64,000 bases of DNA, from NCBI GenBank assembly GCA_947044405.1, contig CAMRHE010000028.1, forward strand, positions 8,144,001-8,208,000, given 5' to 3'. The DNA comes from Leptodactylus fallax. Lineage: Eukaryota > Chordata > Amphibia > Anura > Leptodactylidae. The notes below the pieces were generated by a model. That model had not been told where the DNA came from, did no database searches, and saw nothing but the letters and a program-made list of their open reading frames with translations. Numbering within the stretch: position 1 is the stretch's first letter; every line of letters begins with the position of its first letter. Below, piece by piece: positions 11,365-23,035 of this stretch. The position numbers and the translations under genes were made by a program.

Positions 11365-13040
11365 TATACTGGATACATATGTATGGGTATTTATTTGCTT
11401 GGCATATTTCTACAGGCACTGCTGTTGAGTTGCCTGAGCTGAATATACCTATAACTATGCAAATCACCTATAGAGTATCTAAGCCTTTTGCACCTGCTTA
11501 TCATGACCACATTTCCGATGTGTAAGGTCTCATCCCCTCAGGTTAGACCTAGTCACATTCCACATTTAGATGTGTACTGGTCTGAACAAAGCTATATGCT
11601 GTATATGTTAAAGCTGTATACACAATATTTGCAAGAAAGGGAAAATTGCCATGGTAGGAATTTCTTGTTACAGCCACATACCAGGGTACATAGGACGTAT
11701 GCTTGTTTTCTTTTGGAAACATCTGTAATGAAGGAATTCCAGTCAAGCTTTAACAAGTTGACCTGGTAGATTACTCAAAATGTGATGCCCGGAGACATAG
11801 AAACCGCTGGAGTTTATAGTTATCGCCTGCAAATCCACAACATAGCAAAGTCCTGTCCTCTGAGAGTCATAGAATGAACAGAATGAGGGGTGGGAGAGTA
11901 GGCAGTCACCTAGGGTACCAACAGGGAGGGGGATGTATGGAGTGAAAAGCAACACTCTACACGTGTACAATATTATTGAGGGATGGGGCCAGAGAGGAGC
12001 TGCAAGAGCCAGAAGACCCTACTACAGATACATTTTAGGGTGGCCAGATCTGTAGAAGGAATGGAAGTGGAAGTAGATATGGAAAGGTGGACTATTTCGA
12101 CTACCTAATAGACAGTAGAAAGCTGCTGTTAAGGTGATAGGACCCCCTGACTGAATGGGCCCCTGTGCACATGGTGGGTACACCGGGTGCCCTTTGAGTA
12201 CTGACCAACTGTTACTGCCTCCTGCATCAATGGAATGGTGCACAATATGGTGCTCACCTGGCCGCACCCAGCACTACAGTCTTCAGCAGCTGTTGTGCAC
12301 AGAGCAGACGCCCTGCCACATGGCCCTCAGGCAGCCTACCATAGCTCTTTTCTGACACACAAGCTGGAAACATGAAGGCCTTCGCTGTAGGGTTCTTTAC
12401 CAATCGACAGATGTAGATACAGCAAAGCAGCAATGCTTGATGAAAGAAGCAGCAAGGAAGGGGGGGGGGGGGGCTCTGGTCCCCAGTGACAAACAATGTG
12501 CTTCCACTGTTGTGAGAGATGTGACGCCTATTCTTTATCACTTTTAGCCATGCCTTGGTCAAACCACATGCATAGTGTAAACAGTGGCTGAATCTCTCCC
12601 CTGCCAATTGGCACAGCTGTTTATGTGGACCAAGACAAGAACATCCAGCTGTTTAAGGTGTGCGTCTGCACCATCTTTCAACAATCCTACACAAGTACCC
12701 CCTAGTACAGACTACAGGGTATTTTTGGAAACCCCCAGACATCATAAGGATGCAATGAATTCCTCATATTCATTTTCTGGAGTAAAATCCAATAATAGCT
12801 GTTTGCACCAGCACATATACTGTATGGCCCCAGCAGTGCAAGGAGGAATCGGAGATAAAAAAAATTCTCGATTACACAACTGAGTGACTGATTCCACTAG
12901 TGCATTATTTTGTTTTTGACTTTGCTGACAATGGTCTTCTGTATGTTACCTTCAGGTTGTTATACACACGCTGCTTCTATTTCATTACAGTCAATGTGAA
13001 AAATTTTAGTGTTTAAACAATATAGAAGAGTTTGCTACAA
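11365..13040. other. Intron 8 DNA without a recognised gene
   Basis: I see no exon and no clear element ends. A G15 run lies near 12461. The 12120-12350 stretch (GGGCCCCTGTGCACATGGTGG) is likely decayed repeat. Short open frames here have no recognisable motif. Confidence 0.5.
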
Positions 13041-13725
13041 TCAGTGATCGGGAGCATCCCGGGATCACGCCGTTATTCAGTGATCGGGAGCATCCCGGGA
13101 TCACGCCATTATTCAGTGATCGGGAGCATCCCGGGATCTCGCCATGACTCAGTGATCGGGAGTGTCCAGGATCTCACCATGACTCAGTGATCGGGAACAT
13201 CCCGGGATCTCGCCATGACTCAGTGATCGGGAGCGTCCTGGGATCACGCCATTATTCAGTGATCAGGAGCGTTCTGGGATCACGCCATAACTCAGTGATC
13301 GGGAGCATCCTGGGATCACACCATAACTCAGTGATCGGGAGCATCCTGGGATCACGCCATAACTCAGTGATCGGGAGCGTCCCGGGATCATGCCATAACT
13401 CAGCGATCAGAAGCGTCTGGGATCTTGCCATGACTCAGTGATCGGGAGCGTCCAGGATCTCACCATGACTCAGTGATCGGGAGTGTCCAGGATCTCACCA
13501 TGACTCAGTGATCAAAAGTGTCCAGGATCTCACCATGACTCAGGGATCAGAAGTGTCCAGGATCTCACCATGACTCAGTGATCGGGAGTGCCCCAGGATC
13601 TCGCCATGCATCAGTGATCGGGAGCATCCAGGGAACATGCCATAAGTCAGTGATCGGTAGTATCCAGGATCTCGCCATGACTTAGTGATTGGGAGCATCC
13701 TGGGATCACACCATGACTCACCCTC
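13041..13725. repeat. 36-bp minisatellite, about 19 copies
   Basis: The unit is close to TCAGTGATCGGGAGCATCCC followed by GGGATCACGCCATTAT. Later units lose one or two bases (TCCAGGATCTC) or change MATTAT to GACTC. Because 36 is a multiple of three, an open frame of 12-residue repeats (SVIGSVLGSRHN) appears; it is not a gene. Each unit has inverted GTGATC...GATCAC arms and CpG sites. Confidence 0.95.
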
Positions 13726-16645
13726 ACTACACATCATTGATCATTGCTCACTGCAAAAATATTCTGGAAATGAAGTACCTTGTACTTCTCCTTCTCTGGT
13801 TGATACAAATTAGAAGAAATTGTATCAACCTGAGAAGGAGGAAACTGAGAAGTAAAATAACAATGTAAAATAGTATATTATAGTGTATTATTATTATTGT
13901 AGCCTGCAAACCAATATTAACAATTTACTTGTAGTATGGTAATGTGTGATTGTATCATTAGTGCACGTTTGTTCCATGGCATGATCTGACCACCTGTCGT
14001 GATCTTACGTTCCTGCACACTCGTCAGTACAGTTGCCTTGGCAAGTGAACCGAGAGTATCATGTGTGGGTCCAGGGTCCTGCATCATACTGTAGACATTG
14101 TATAACTCCCACCACAAGTGTAAAGTGCAGGAGTGTCGCACCCCATCACATATTCAGATCATGCAGAAGAACCAGGGGCAGACTTATTTTAATGTTGCCT
14201 ATGTAGCTGCACAGGGGCCAAGAAGTCAGGGGGCCCTATCAGCTTAACAACAGCTTTCGACTCTCTATTTTAGATTGCAGGTAAATACATAAGATAATGC
14301 ACTTATTACTGGTGGATTGTTAGGGCATGTTCACACTACTGTTTTTTAATGTCCATTGCTCTGACAGTAATGTCACAGGATGAGAGCAATGAACATTAAA
14401 TTACAGCTGTAGATGGAACCCCCTCCACCTGGTGTCCATCTGCATTCACCCTCATGAAGAAATCATGATGGAAGCTTTCTTTCATCATCAGAACTTTTTC
14501 TTCCATTACAAAAGTAAACAAACATGACGGAAGAAAGACGATAGAAGAAAGACGACAGCTCCGTCACGTTGTTTACATTAGAGTCAATGGGAATGGAGGT
14601 GGCTGTTATGGAATTTTCCTATGAAGTAATTCCAAAGAATGCAGAAATTGGCAGATAACAGAGAGTAGTAGAAAAAGCTACTTAAATCTCACACTGCCAT
14701 GGCTGATAGAGTTTAAGGCTACTCAGATGTCTTCAGCAGAACTCGCTGCTAGGCCACATGGTCTTGGCCGTATCTGGCCACAGGTTATCAAACCAGTAGC
14801 TAGGGTAAAAGATAGGGGCAACTACAAACTAAATCAGACCAGGAAACTCACAATCTATGAGTGCAGTGTCTTTTCTGAATCAGATCCAAAGGAATAAACG
14901 TCTCCAAGCCAAGGTCAATAAAGAGGTAACGGTCAAAGCCGAATCAGAAAGTAAGAGGATAGCCAGTAATACAGGAATACTGCAAACCAACAGATATGAA
15001 GTGAGCACAGGAAGCTATCTAGTAACAGGAACATGGGAAGTCTGAACAGACCCCAAATATCCCTCCTCAGCTGATCATTGGGCAATGGGGCAACATCAGA
15101 GCTCTGACTAGCTGCAGAGCCAGTGAAAGCATGTAGCCTTAGAGAGACATGAGGAGGGTGGTTTATGCTGAGATACTGCAAAACAAGGGACCCATGCACG
15201 GGGGCCCTCAGCTGCCTTTGTCCGCCCCCATGTAGGTAGGGTACAATTTAACACAGTTTTGTTCAGAGCTTGTCTTATTCTATCACTACTTTCGTCTTTC
15301 TTCCTCTAGTAGTTATTTCTCTGATTTCCTCCTACAGCTAGATCCCTGATAAAGCAGCCATTTTTATCAGTCATGGGGATACTAGTCACCTGGATGTTAT
15401 TTTAGCTCATGAATTCTCTCATTTCTTCCTGGTAACAATCACTGAATCCAGGGCAGTGTTTATGGGCATCGAACACTGGAAAATTCACAGACTTTTCACC
15501 AAATGACTTACCTGATTTTTTAGAATTGTTTAAAAAAAAAAAAAAAAAAATAGTTTTATATTTGGTTTCTTATATGGTTATTTTTTTTACACAGTGGCCA
15601 CTGCAGGCTTGGATGTGGGCTACAGGGAGATCTTCTTTAGAGGTCTTTCTTTTTTTCTATAGGTCCCCACTGTGTCTCTATACACCACCAAAAATTATGG
15701 GGAATTTATGAAGGCTAGTTTTTATTTTTACTGAATTTCCCCACTGACACACGAACCGCCGGACTTATACAGAGGGTCCGGGCCCTTAGTCATTCTAACG
15801 CACCTCCATGTACCAGAATTGAAATCTACACCAGCATAGACTTCAGGTATAGCCCATGGCAGCTATAGTAAATTCTCCAGCTGAGCCGTCCCCTCCCTGG
15901 CTCACTTTCATAAAAAATGACAAGTGGGGCGAAGAACCGTCAATGTGGCACACCTTAAGCCCAAAAAAGGGCTGCATGCCTAAGAAACACCACATTTATA
16001 CCAATCTACACCACAAAACTTGCATAATGGGTTAGTAAATTCCTGCCATGTCTTTCTCCATTTAAGTGCCATATAAACAGAGAATAGGGAGAAAAATTCC
16101 TTAAAGAAGCAGCATATGGCGGCACATGAAATGCCTTTCTGTAACATGGAGATGGCCGCAGTCATGCACAAAGCATTATTGTCCAGGGGTGAATTCTCAG
16201 TTGTGCCGGTTGATACTAGACTCACTTTAAGGCAATACTCGGAGCTGCGTTGCATTCTGGTAGAGATTGTTGTTAGTCACATGGTGAGTACAGAGCGCAG
16301 TCTACGTCTTATACTGACACGACCTGCACCAACCAAGTTAGCCTTGGATTGAGCTGCAGTACCGCACGGAGCCCATACAACGAAGTGGCACTGTTTCTGG
16401 AAATAAACAGACTCTTTTTCTTATGCAATACAAAATAAAACCTGAATTACTGAAATACTTTCTGCTGTGTCTTCAGGCCCTTTCCTTCAGAGCTCCCATT
16501 CCCTACTGCTGAAATACGTTCACATGGTGGATTTAAAATCCGCCATGTATTTCTGCAGCTGAAATCCAAGACTGACCCTTGAATCTCTGCTTGTGCACTA
16601 ATGTAGATCTGTACAAAGATTAGCCCCATTTCATTCCGTATGGCT
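13726..16645. other. Intron 8 DNA with partial MITE and poly-A
   Basis: Bases 14318-14420 (TGTTCACACTACTG ... CATTGCTCT and its inverse) are a partial copy of the MITE at 16647-16905. A poly-A tract lies at 15533-15551. The 13790-13850 stretch contains a small inverted repeat of TTGATACAATT. No exon was found. Confidence 0.5.
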
Positions 16646-16646
16646 A

Positions 16647-16908
16647 ATTCTTAGGGTGGGTTCACACTACTGTTGTTAATGTCCGTTGCTGTCATCTGTC
16701 ATAGGATAACAGCAACAGACATTATCTATGGCAGAGTAACAGACACAGACCAAGTCTGTGTCCATTCCCATTGACACTAATGTAAATAACACGACAGACC
16801 CTGTCTTCTATCATCTTTGTTTACTTTGCTGATGGAAGAAAACGTCTGGCATGCATCCAGATGACAACAACGGACATTAACAATGGTAGTGTGAACCCAC
16901 CTCAATGT
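16647..16908. mobile_element. Fold-back MITE ending GGTTCACACTACTG
   Basis: The left end GGTGGGTTCACACTACTGTT followed by GTTAATGTCCGTTGCT is repeated inverted at the right (AACGGACATTAACAATGGTA, GTGTGAACCCACC). Non-coding. The AGTGTGAACC terminal motif recurs in several other elements of the window. Confidence 0.82.
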
Positions 16909-17220
16909 TTTCCACCACTTATTGCCACAGTGGGCAAATATAATCTTTGTAAAAAATTTAGTCTATTATTAGGTTTACTGGGCAGGGTGAAAACTGCAGG
17001 ATACTTTCAAAAATAATAATGGCATGGAAAGTTATAAAAATCATCAAAAATAATTTTTTTTTCTTTAAATATTAAGTCATCTTCTGGTGACACATTCCCT
17101 TTAGCTTCAAGCCCATAAATAAAATCTATTTGCCATTTCCGAAGCATCCCAATGATAAAGACCCTAGCCCTCGGTTCCAGCGCTGAGCCCATTACCCCCA
17201 GCTGCAATCCTTCAGTAATT

Positions 17221-17640
17221 GCTTAGAAATTTAGAAGATATTTCTTAATATTGTAGGTTTTCCTTCTGATTTTCGCGCAGGTTCCCGGGGCTCTACAATG
17301 AAAGTAATTTAATGAACTCTCCTAAAACCGACTCCGATCGTTGCGACACTTACTATCGGAGAGAGTGCTCAGCAGCCTAATGTCCCTTCTTCTTCTTCTT
17401 CTTCTCTTTCCGAGGCGACTTTTCTTTGCATTGCTAAATTAAATTTCCCCTCTCCTTGGCTTCATACTGACTTAACAGCATTATAATAGTCTTAGTCATG
17501 GCCAGCTTTATTTTGTGAGTCTGGGCCATTAACCAGCTGCTGCAGATAAAATAGTGTGTCATATTATACCGCCATTAATGTCAAATGTGATTACATAGCC
17601 AAGATAGGAAGGAGAGAGGGCTGGTGGCTAATGCAAGCCT
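17221..17640. promoter_or_regulatory. Repeat-free intronic segment, possible conserved non-coding element
   Basis: This stretch lacks the inverted ends and frog-repeat motifs seen around it. It contains homeodomain-like TAATTTAATGAAC and GCTAAATTAAATTT, AATTAAAT, a (TTC)n tract, and CATTAATGTCAAATG. It sits in the largest intron. A regulatory role is inferred only from composition. Confidence 0.25.
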
Positions 17641-18027
17641 GGAAAGCAGAAGGCTTGAGTTCATTACTAGCGCTGCATGATCCGACATATCTATATTGGT
17701 TTTGCCACTGTAGCACTTAAACAGAAAAGCGATTTGTATCATCTGGAACCGCATGAAACCAAATAGTCCAGTAATGGAGTTTTTAACCCAGTTTTCACCA
17801 AAGTGATGAGCATAGCAATGCGCAGGATAAGGGAATGGTGCTCATACCTTAAGAAGCAACATTTGTCTTATATTATCCTATTATATCCTGTTATGTATCC
17901 TCTGAGATAACATGTAGAGCTTATATTAATGCTGCTGAAGCACTTGCTGTACAAGGAAAGTGGAATATCCTATAATAAGAGAATGTCCACCGGCCAAGCA
18001 CTATGTAAAAAATTTGGAAAAAATGCT

Positions 18028-18233
18028 GCACAGTAAGAATGCTTCCAGAAACAGAAGGGTTAATAGTTTAGTGAATGAAGAAAAGAGAAATGTAAATCCC
18101 ATCAATATTTGGTGTGACCTTTGACCTTTGTCTTCTTCTCGGTACAGACAGTTTTGTCAGAACTGGGCAGGGAGGTTGTTCCCGCCGCCATCTTGGAGAA
18201 CTAAGCACAGATCTGTGGATGTATATTAGAGAG
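18028..18233. mobile_element. MITE family F, copy 2 (left half)
   Basis: It starts CTGCACAGTAAGAATGCTTC and runs through ATCAATATTTGGTGTGACC to GCCGCCATCTTGGAGAAC, then stops after ACAGATCTGTGGATGTA. The right half is missing. It has the same AAGATGGCGGC motif on the minus strand as the other copies. Confidence 0.8.
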
Positions 18234-18532
18234 TTCCCAGCTTGGGTATAAGCAGGGGCGCACCGCTAATGAGGCGAGGTGAGGCGGCCGCCTCGGGCAG
18301 CACTGTCCGGGGGGCGGCATTTTACTATTTAATGTAAACCAGCCGCTTTAAAAAAAAAAAAAAAAAAAACAGATCTGAGCGCGGCCTGTCCTGGGCTGGT
18401 TTACAAGACGTCGCATCTCAGCGCAGGCGGCGACACAATGACGTCATCACGCCGCCTACGCTGAGACACAGACGTCGCGGACAAGAGGAGGAGGCGGCGG
18501 CGGCTGCATCAAGGCATTGCAGGTGAGTATAG

Positions 18533-18539
<7 letters not shown>

Positions 18540-18578
<39 letters not shown>
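18540..18578. repeat. (TA)n microsatellite inside the hAT-like element
   Basis: A perfect TA run. Confidence 0.95.
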
Positions 18579-18583
<5 letters not shown>

Positions 18584-18980
18584 GCCGTTACCTGTTGGAG
18601 TATCCCCGGCAGGTAACGGCCTATTTATTTCCCTACCCCGCGTCTGCTCGGGGCCGCCCCCGCTTCCCCTTCTGCTATGGGCCGCAGAAAGGGAAGCGGA
18701 TGCCGCTGTGAGCGGCCGCGGGCATCGGTAAGTTGGGCCGCGGGCCGCAAATACTACTATTATTATACTCCGGGGTCTATTCAGACCCCGGAGTATAATA
18801 ATCGGAGGCCTAGGGTTGGTGAGGGAACATAAAAAACAGTGTTACTCACCTCCTGCGATCCGATGTAACTCCGAGCAGGCTTGAGGCCTGTGGCTAACTC
18901 TGATTTTTATGTTTGTATTCTCCCCTGGGTCTCCAATCATTATACTCTGGGGTCTGAAAAGACCCCAGAGTATAATAATA
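18579..18980. repeat. Three hairpins inside the hAT-like element
   Basis: The hairpins are AAATAGGCCGTTACCTG with its inverse (18579-18627), TTATTATACTCCGGGGTCT with its inverse (18758-18801) and ATTATACTCTGGGGTCT with its inverse (18939-18979). The last two are diverged copies of each other. Confidence 0.88.
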
Positions 18981-18984
18981 GTTC

Positions 18985-19560
18985 ATGGGTCGGCCACTAT
19001 GGGGCATAATACCCTGTGCAGGGACCACTGTAGAGCATAATACCCTGTGCAGGGGCCACTATAGAGCATAATACAAGAGCAGGGGCCACTATAGAGCATA
19101 ATACAAGTGCAAGGGCCACTATAGAGCATAATACAAGTGCAGGGGCCACTATGGAGCATAATAGCAGTGCAAGGGCCACTATGGAGGATAATACCCTGTG
19201 CAGGGGCCACTATGGAGCATAATACCCTGTGCAGGGGCCACTCTGGAGCATAATACCAGTGCAGGGGCCACTATGGAGCATAATACCGTGTGCTGGGGCC
19301 ACTATAGAGCATAATACAAGTGTAGGGGCCACTATGGAGCATAATACCAGTGCAGGGGCCAATATGGGGCATAAAACTGTGTGCAGGAGTTGCTGCGGAA
19401 CATAATACCGTGTGCAGTGGCCAATGCGGGGCATAATACCGTGAGCAGGGGCCACTATGGAGCATAATACCGTGTGCAGGGGCCGCTGAGAGGCATAATC
19501 CAGTGTGCAGGGGCCGCTGCGGGGCATAACACTGTGTAATACTGTGTGCAGGGGCTGCTG
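18985..19560. repeat. About 31-bp tandem array inside the hAT-like element
   Basis: The unit is roughly GGGGCCACTATGGAGCATAA followed by TACCGTGTGCA, about 18 copies. It opens long frames on the minus strand (SIVAPALVLC-type repeats) that are not genes. Similar GGGGCCA...ATACTGTGTG units make up the arrays at 29040 and 60345. Confidence 0.93.
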
Positions 19561-20219
19561 TGGAACTTTATAGTGTGTGTAAATGGGGCGCTATAAACAT
19601 GGGCTATGGCACCTGTTTATATTATACGCTGTCTGTTTATAGTGACCGTGTGATGTAATTGTAGCCTTGTCACATACTGTAGACATGTACAGGACGAGGC
19701 TGCAGTTACATTACATGGCCGCTATGAGATGAAATACACTATGTAAACAGAGAAGCGGTCACGGCGCTTACACAGGTACCATTCAAACAGCTGATCAGTG
19801 GGGGTCCTGGGTTTTTGAACCCCACTGATTAGTTTATTAATGACCTGGAAAACCTTTTAATTAGTTAACACCTGGGGTATTATTAATAAGGGGCACTATT
19901 TATACAGGGTACACACGGACATTATTAATATAAAGATGCACTTGGGAGTATTATTCATTATGGGGGGTTATATCATATATTATATAATTGGGGTAGCAGC
20001 AGGATGGGGGCTTTGTGCAGGTGAGGACAATGTGGGTTGGATGCCTGGAAAAAGTTAGGAGCCAAAGATGTCTGTGTTGCAACCTTTACAGAGACAAGTC
20101 ACAGCTGGAAGAAGTAGTCATGGCGGTCCAGAGGGAAGAGAAGGGAAATGTGAAGGATTAGTCAGAGACGTCACCTGTAAGTCACAGAATGTTATTGCAC
20201 TGTATTCACCTAAATGATA

Positions 20220-20490
20220 GAGGATAAATACCTGAGTGATGGGGTTCTGTCTGCTGAGACCCCACTGAGCCTGAGAATTGGGTTTTTCCCCCCCACTAGG
20301 TGGGAATTCAGCCTGACCGCAGCCATATATATGTGTGTCACTTGGTGGATGGACGAACCCGCGTGGCTCTCATTCACTTTAATGGGAGTGCCAAAGATAG
20401 CCGAAGTCCAGTACTCAGCTTTCTGCGGGGCTCCTATTATAGAGAATGGGGGCCACGTGGGCTCGTCCATCCACCAAGCAGAAGATGTGT
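20220..20490. repeat. Inverted repeat within the hAT-like element
   Basis: CTTGGTGGATGGACGAACCC near 20341 is inverted as GGGCTCGTCCATCCACCAAG near 20459. It produces paired open frames on both strands. Confidence 0.75.
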
Positions 20491-20723
20491 GATGTTACTT
20501 TCATTGTTAATGCCGTGTTGTTGATCTGATACTGAAGTAATACAGGAAGAAGAATTCTTAAAAACTGTCTTATAACTTTGTGTATTGTGTATATTGTGCG
20601 ACGATAACACTGTGTTAAACTAGTAGCATGGAAACTCTGTTTTTTTTTTTTTTTGGGGGGGGGGGCGTCTTTCTATAGTCCGCCTCAGGCAGCAAAGAGG
20701 CTAGGTTCACCACTGGGTATAAG

Positions 20724-21620
20724 GACTCTCAATGAAAAGCAGAGATACCATAGACACCCAAAAATGTTAATTGGTAATATAATACCAGGAGTGCCTGCCG
20801 AGTTGTTCATCTGGTCAACATCTGATGTCATAAGTAGAACTTTCAGTGGCCGCAGGGTATTGGAGAGTGGTCAAGATGGAAAGTGACTAAAAAGATAAAA
20901 CAATGGGTCCCCAGACACAATGAGCTCAACAATATGACCCATCTTAATTTACTGGTGTAAGGAGGACCTTGCAATATAAGGGGCCTGTTTGTAAGGCAGA
21001 GAGTTTACCCCCAGGTCACTAAAGGGTGGCGGTTTTGTAGGCTCAGATGATGGCTGGTGCTGTGGTCTACAGAGGACAAGATGGATCCAACATGACTGCT
21101 GGGAAGAGTGAGGAATAACGTGCTGCCTGGTTGTGGAGCGGGGCTGGCGATGGGCCTAACACGAGTTATCAAGGATGGGACAAGAGACAGGGTAACGGCC
21201 TGAGCAGAAGAGCCAGGTGAGGTATGAGGGAGCAACAATGAAAAGAGATGGAGGCAAGGCTGTCACCGCAGAGGACGTGTCCTGCCGGAGCCATCAGTAT
21301 GCTCTGTACAAAGGAGAGCGAGACGCCGCCTGTACAGGTCAGGTAGCTGAAGTCTATGGAGTCATCATAGGAACACGGAGTAGTGATAATCCTGTTACTG
21401 GTTCAATTCCATAAAAAGACATTAGTAAAATCTGTTTATATCAGAACCCGGTTGTGGTTCTTGTGTCCTAACCAGCATGTAACATGTGTGTACGTGCTCT
21501 TATGCTTGAGGAGTCAAGGACACATTAAACAAGGCTCCCATAGTAGCTCTATCCCTGGAGGACCTGGAGAGGTTTGCCATACTTAAGCAACCATGTATAG
21601 TAAATCCATTTACAAAAGGA
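20724..21620. other. Intron 8 DNA without a recognised gene
   Basis: No integrin exon, transposase motif or clear terminal repeat was seen. Short open frames in all directions have no recognisable domain. Confidence 0.5.
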
Positions 21621-21629
21621 GACACACAT

Positions 21630-21907
21630 TAATATAGAATCTTACCTGTCATTATAATACTGACATACTGTGAGATGTGTAATATGCCGTATAATAATAT
21701 AAAATCTTACTTGTCATTATAATACTGACATACTGTGATATGTGTAATATGCCGTATGATAATATAGAATCTTACCTGTCATTATAATACTGACATACTG
21801 TGAGATGTGTAGTATACCGTATAATAATATAGAATCTTACTTGTCATTATAATACTGACATACTGTGATATAAGTGTAATATGCCGTATAATAATATAAA
21901 ATCTTAC
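21630..21907. repeat. 65-bp tandem array carrying copies of the exon 8 donor
   Basis: On the sense (minus) strand the authentic donor AAA|GTAAGATT at 21907 is followed by four further copies: ACAA|GTAAGATT at 21840 and 21710 and ACAG|GTAAGATT at 21775 and 21645. The spacing is 67, 65, 65 and 65 bases. Units contain ATATTATTATACGGCATATT and CACAGTATGTCAGTATTATA. The frame from exon 8 stays open for about 120 bases into the array, then stops at 21784-21782. Confidence 0.93.
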
Positions 21908-21997
21908 TTTGTACGCTGATAAAATCAGCTGTAATACATTTCCGGAATCCTTGTTCAGCAGTCCTACGGTGGCTCCGGGTATCAGTTTAGCATATTT
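21908..21997 (-). CDS. ITGB6: ITGB6 coding exon 8: end of beta-I, return to hybrid domain
   Basis: The exon is 90 bp, 30 codons, phase 0 to 0: [14 protein letters not shown], then [16 protein letters not shown]. This is the C-terminal helix region of the beta-I domain that moves on activation. The acceptor is TATTACAG and the donor AAA|GTAAGATT. The reading frame stays open well into the intron because the following DNA is a 65-bp tandem array, and each array unit carries another GTAAGATT donor (see the array at 21630-21907). Confidence 0.93.
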
Positions 21998-22669
21998 CTG
22001 TAATAAACAAGGAAAATATATTAAAGTCTGACTTAAGTGCAAATCGTAAACTTCAGGTAATATGTGGTATATTTAGCAGACGGAGGTGTTGGAAAGCAGG
22101 GCAGTGTCGCAGGGCAGTGTCTAAGGGCCTATAGTCTCATGCAGACGATGAGACTCTATACTGGTTTGACATTCAGCAAGGAGCTCGAAACATTAGCACC
22201 CCGAAGTCATCCCACCATACAGTAATCCTGCCCTGTACTGAATAGGGGCAAGCACCCCAAAACAGCTGTCTGCAGATAGGTGTCTCAGCTAATTTGTATA
22301 CTTTTTCCCATGTAGCACTGCCTGAAAAATAAGTCTCCAAACAGCAATGAAACACAGAACCCCTGAGTATATATCAGGGTGACCAGCGGAACATTCACAG
22401 TGGGTAAAATCCCACCCTTAATAGGATAGCATTACTAGTCCCAGCCTATAGTTCAGTCCGTTCATAAGTGGAATTCCGAGCAGATTCTGCTGCAAAATCT
22501 GCATCCCATGTATGTGAATGTGGTTTCCACCCAATAATGATGGTCTCAGCCCAATAGAAATGTATAATTGTGATGCATTCATTATATGAGGCTAATATCT
22601 AATGGGATATCTGTCTATTAGGCATCTCAAAAACTAACTATAAGATTACTCAAAAGTACAACCAAAAGA

Positions 22670-22885
22670 ACCTGCTTAAAAAATGTGGAGAGAAAAGTGC
22701 TGCAAGCAGGACTTTTCTCTCCACATTTTTCGCCCTTTTCGGGTGGAAACCCAGTGGACCCCATTATAGTCTATGGGGTCCGCAGGTAACTGCTTTTTTA
22801 AGTGGATTAGGTTTCCGTTCGGGGGTCCCCAAGTGGACCCCCCCGAACAGAATTCTAAACGCAGGTGTGAACCTAGCGTAAGTTG
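22670..22885. mobile_element. MITE fragment of the GTTTCCGTTCGGGG family
   Basis: It contains AAAATGTGGAGAGAAAAGTGC inverted to GACTTTTCTCTCCACATTTT, GGTTTCCGTTCGGGGGTCCC and a terminal CGCAGGTGTGAACCTAGCG. The same blocks occur at 24305-24535 and 56837-57099, so it is one dispersed family. Confidence 0.75.
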
Positions 22886-23035
22886 TAAAAACTTTGGCCT
22901 CAGCTTTAGGTTTACTAACAAAATTTGGGTGAAAATGTTAATTAATAAATAGTACTAGTGATTATAAGACACAGATTTCTTCAATGAGATATATGACAAA
23001 GTTTCTTATATTTCTTATGTTTTATAATTGGAAAC

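Larger units (their letters stand above)
18253..20715. mobile_element. Non-autonomous hAT-like element, copy 1, 2.46 kb
   Basis: The left end CAGGGGCGCACCGCTAATGA and the inverse of the right end CAGTGGTGAACCTAGCCTC share the hAT-type CAGnGGnGnACC pattern. The 8-bp sequence GGTATAAG flanks both sides (18245-18252, 20716-20723) as a target duplication. The interior has a poly-A, a CpG-rich segment (18370-18500), a (TA)n run, three hairpins, a 31-bp tandem array and a T15-G11 tract. No transposase gene was seen. A second copy is at 28716-29551. Confidence 0.8.

Noticed and set aside
13041..13725. Regularly spaced 36-bp repeats resembling a CRISPR array
   Set aside because: Units are contiguous with no unique spacers, the genome is vertebrate and no cas genes are present.
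18370..18500. CpG-rich block as a CpG-island promoter
   Set aside because: It lies inside a hAT-like transposon with target duplications, far from the ITGB6 start; element sequence is the simpler explanation.
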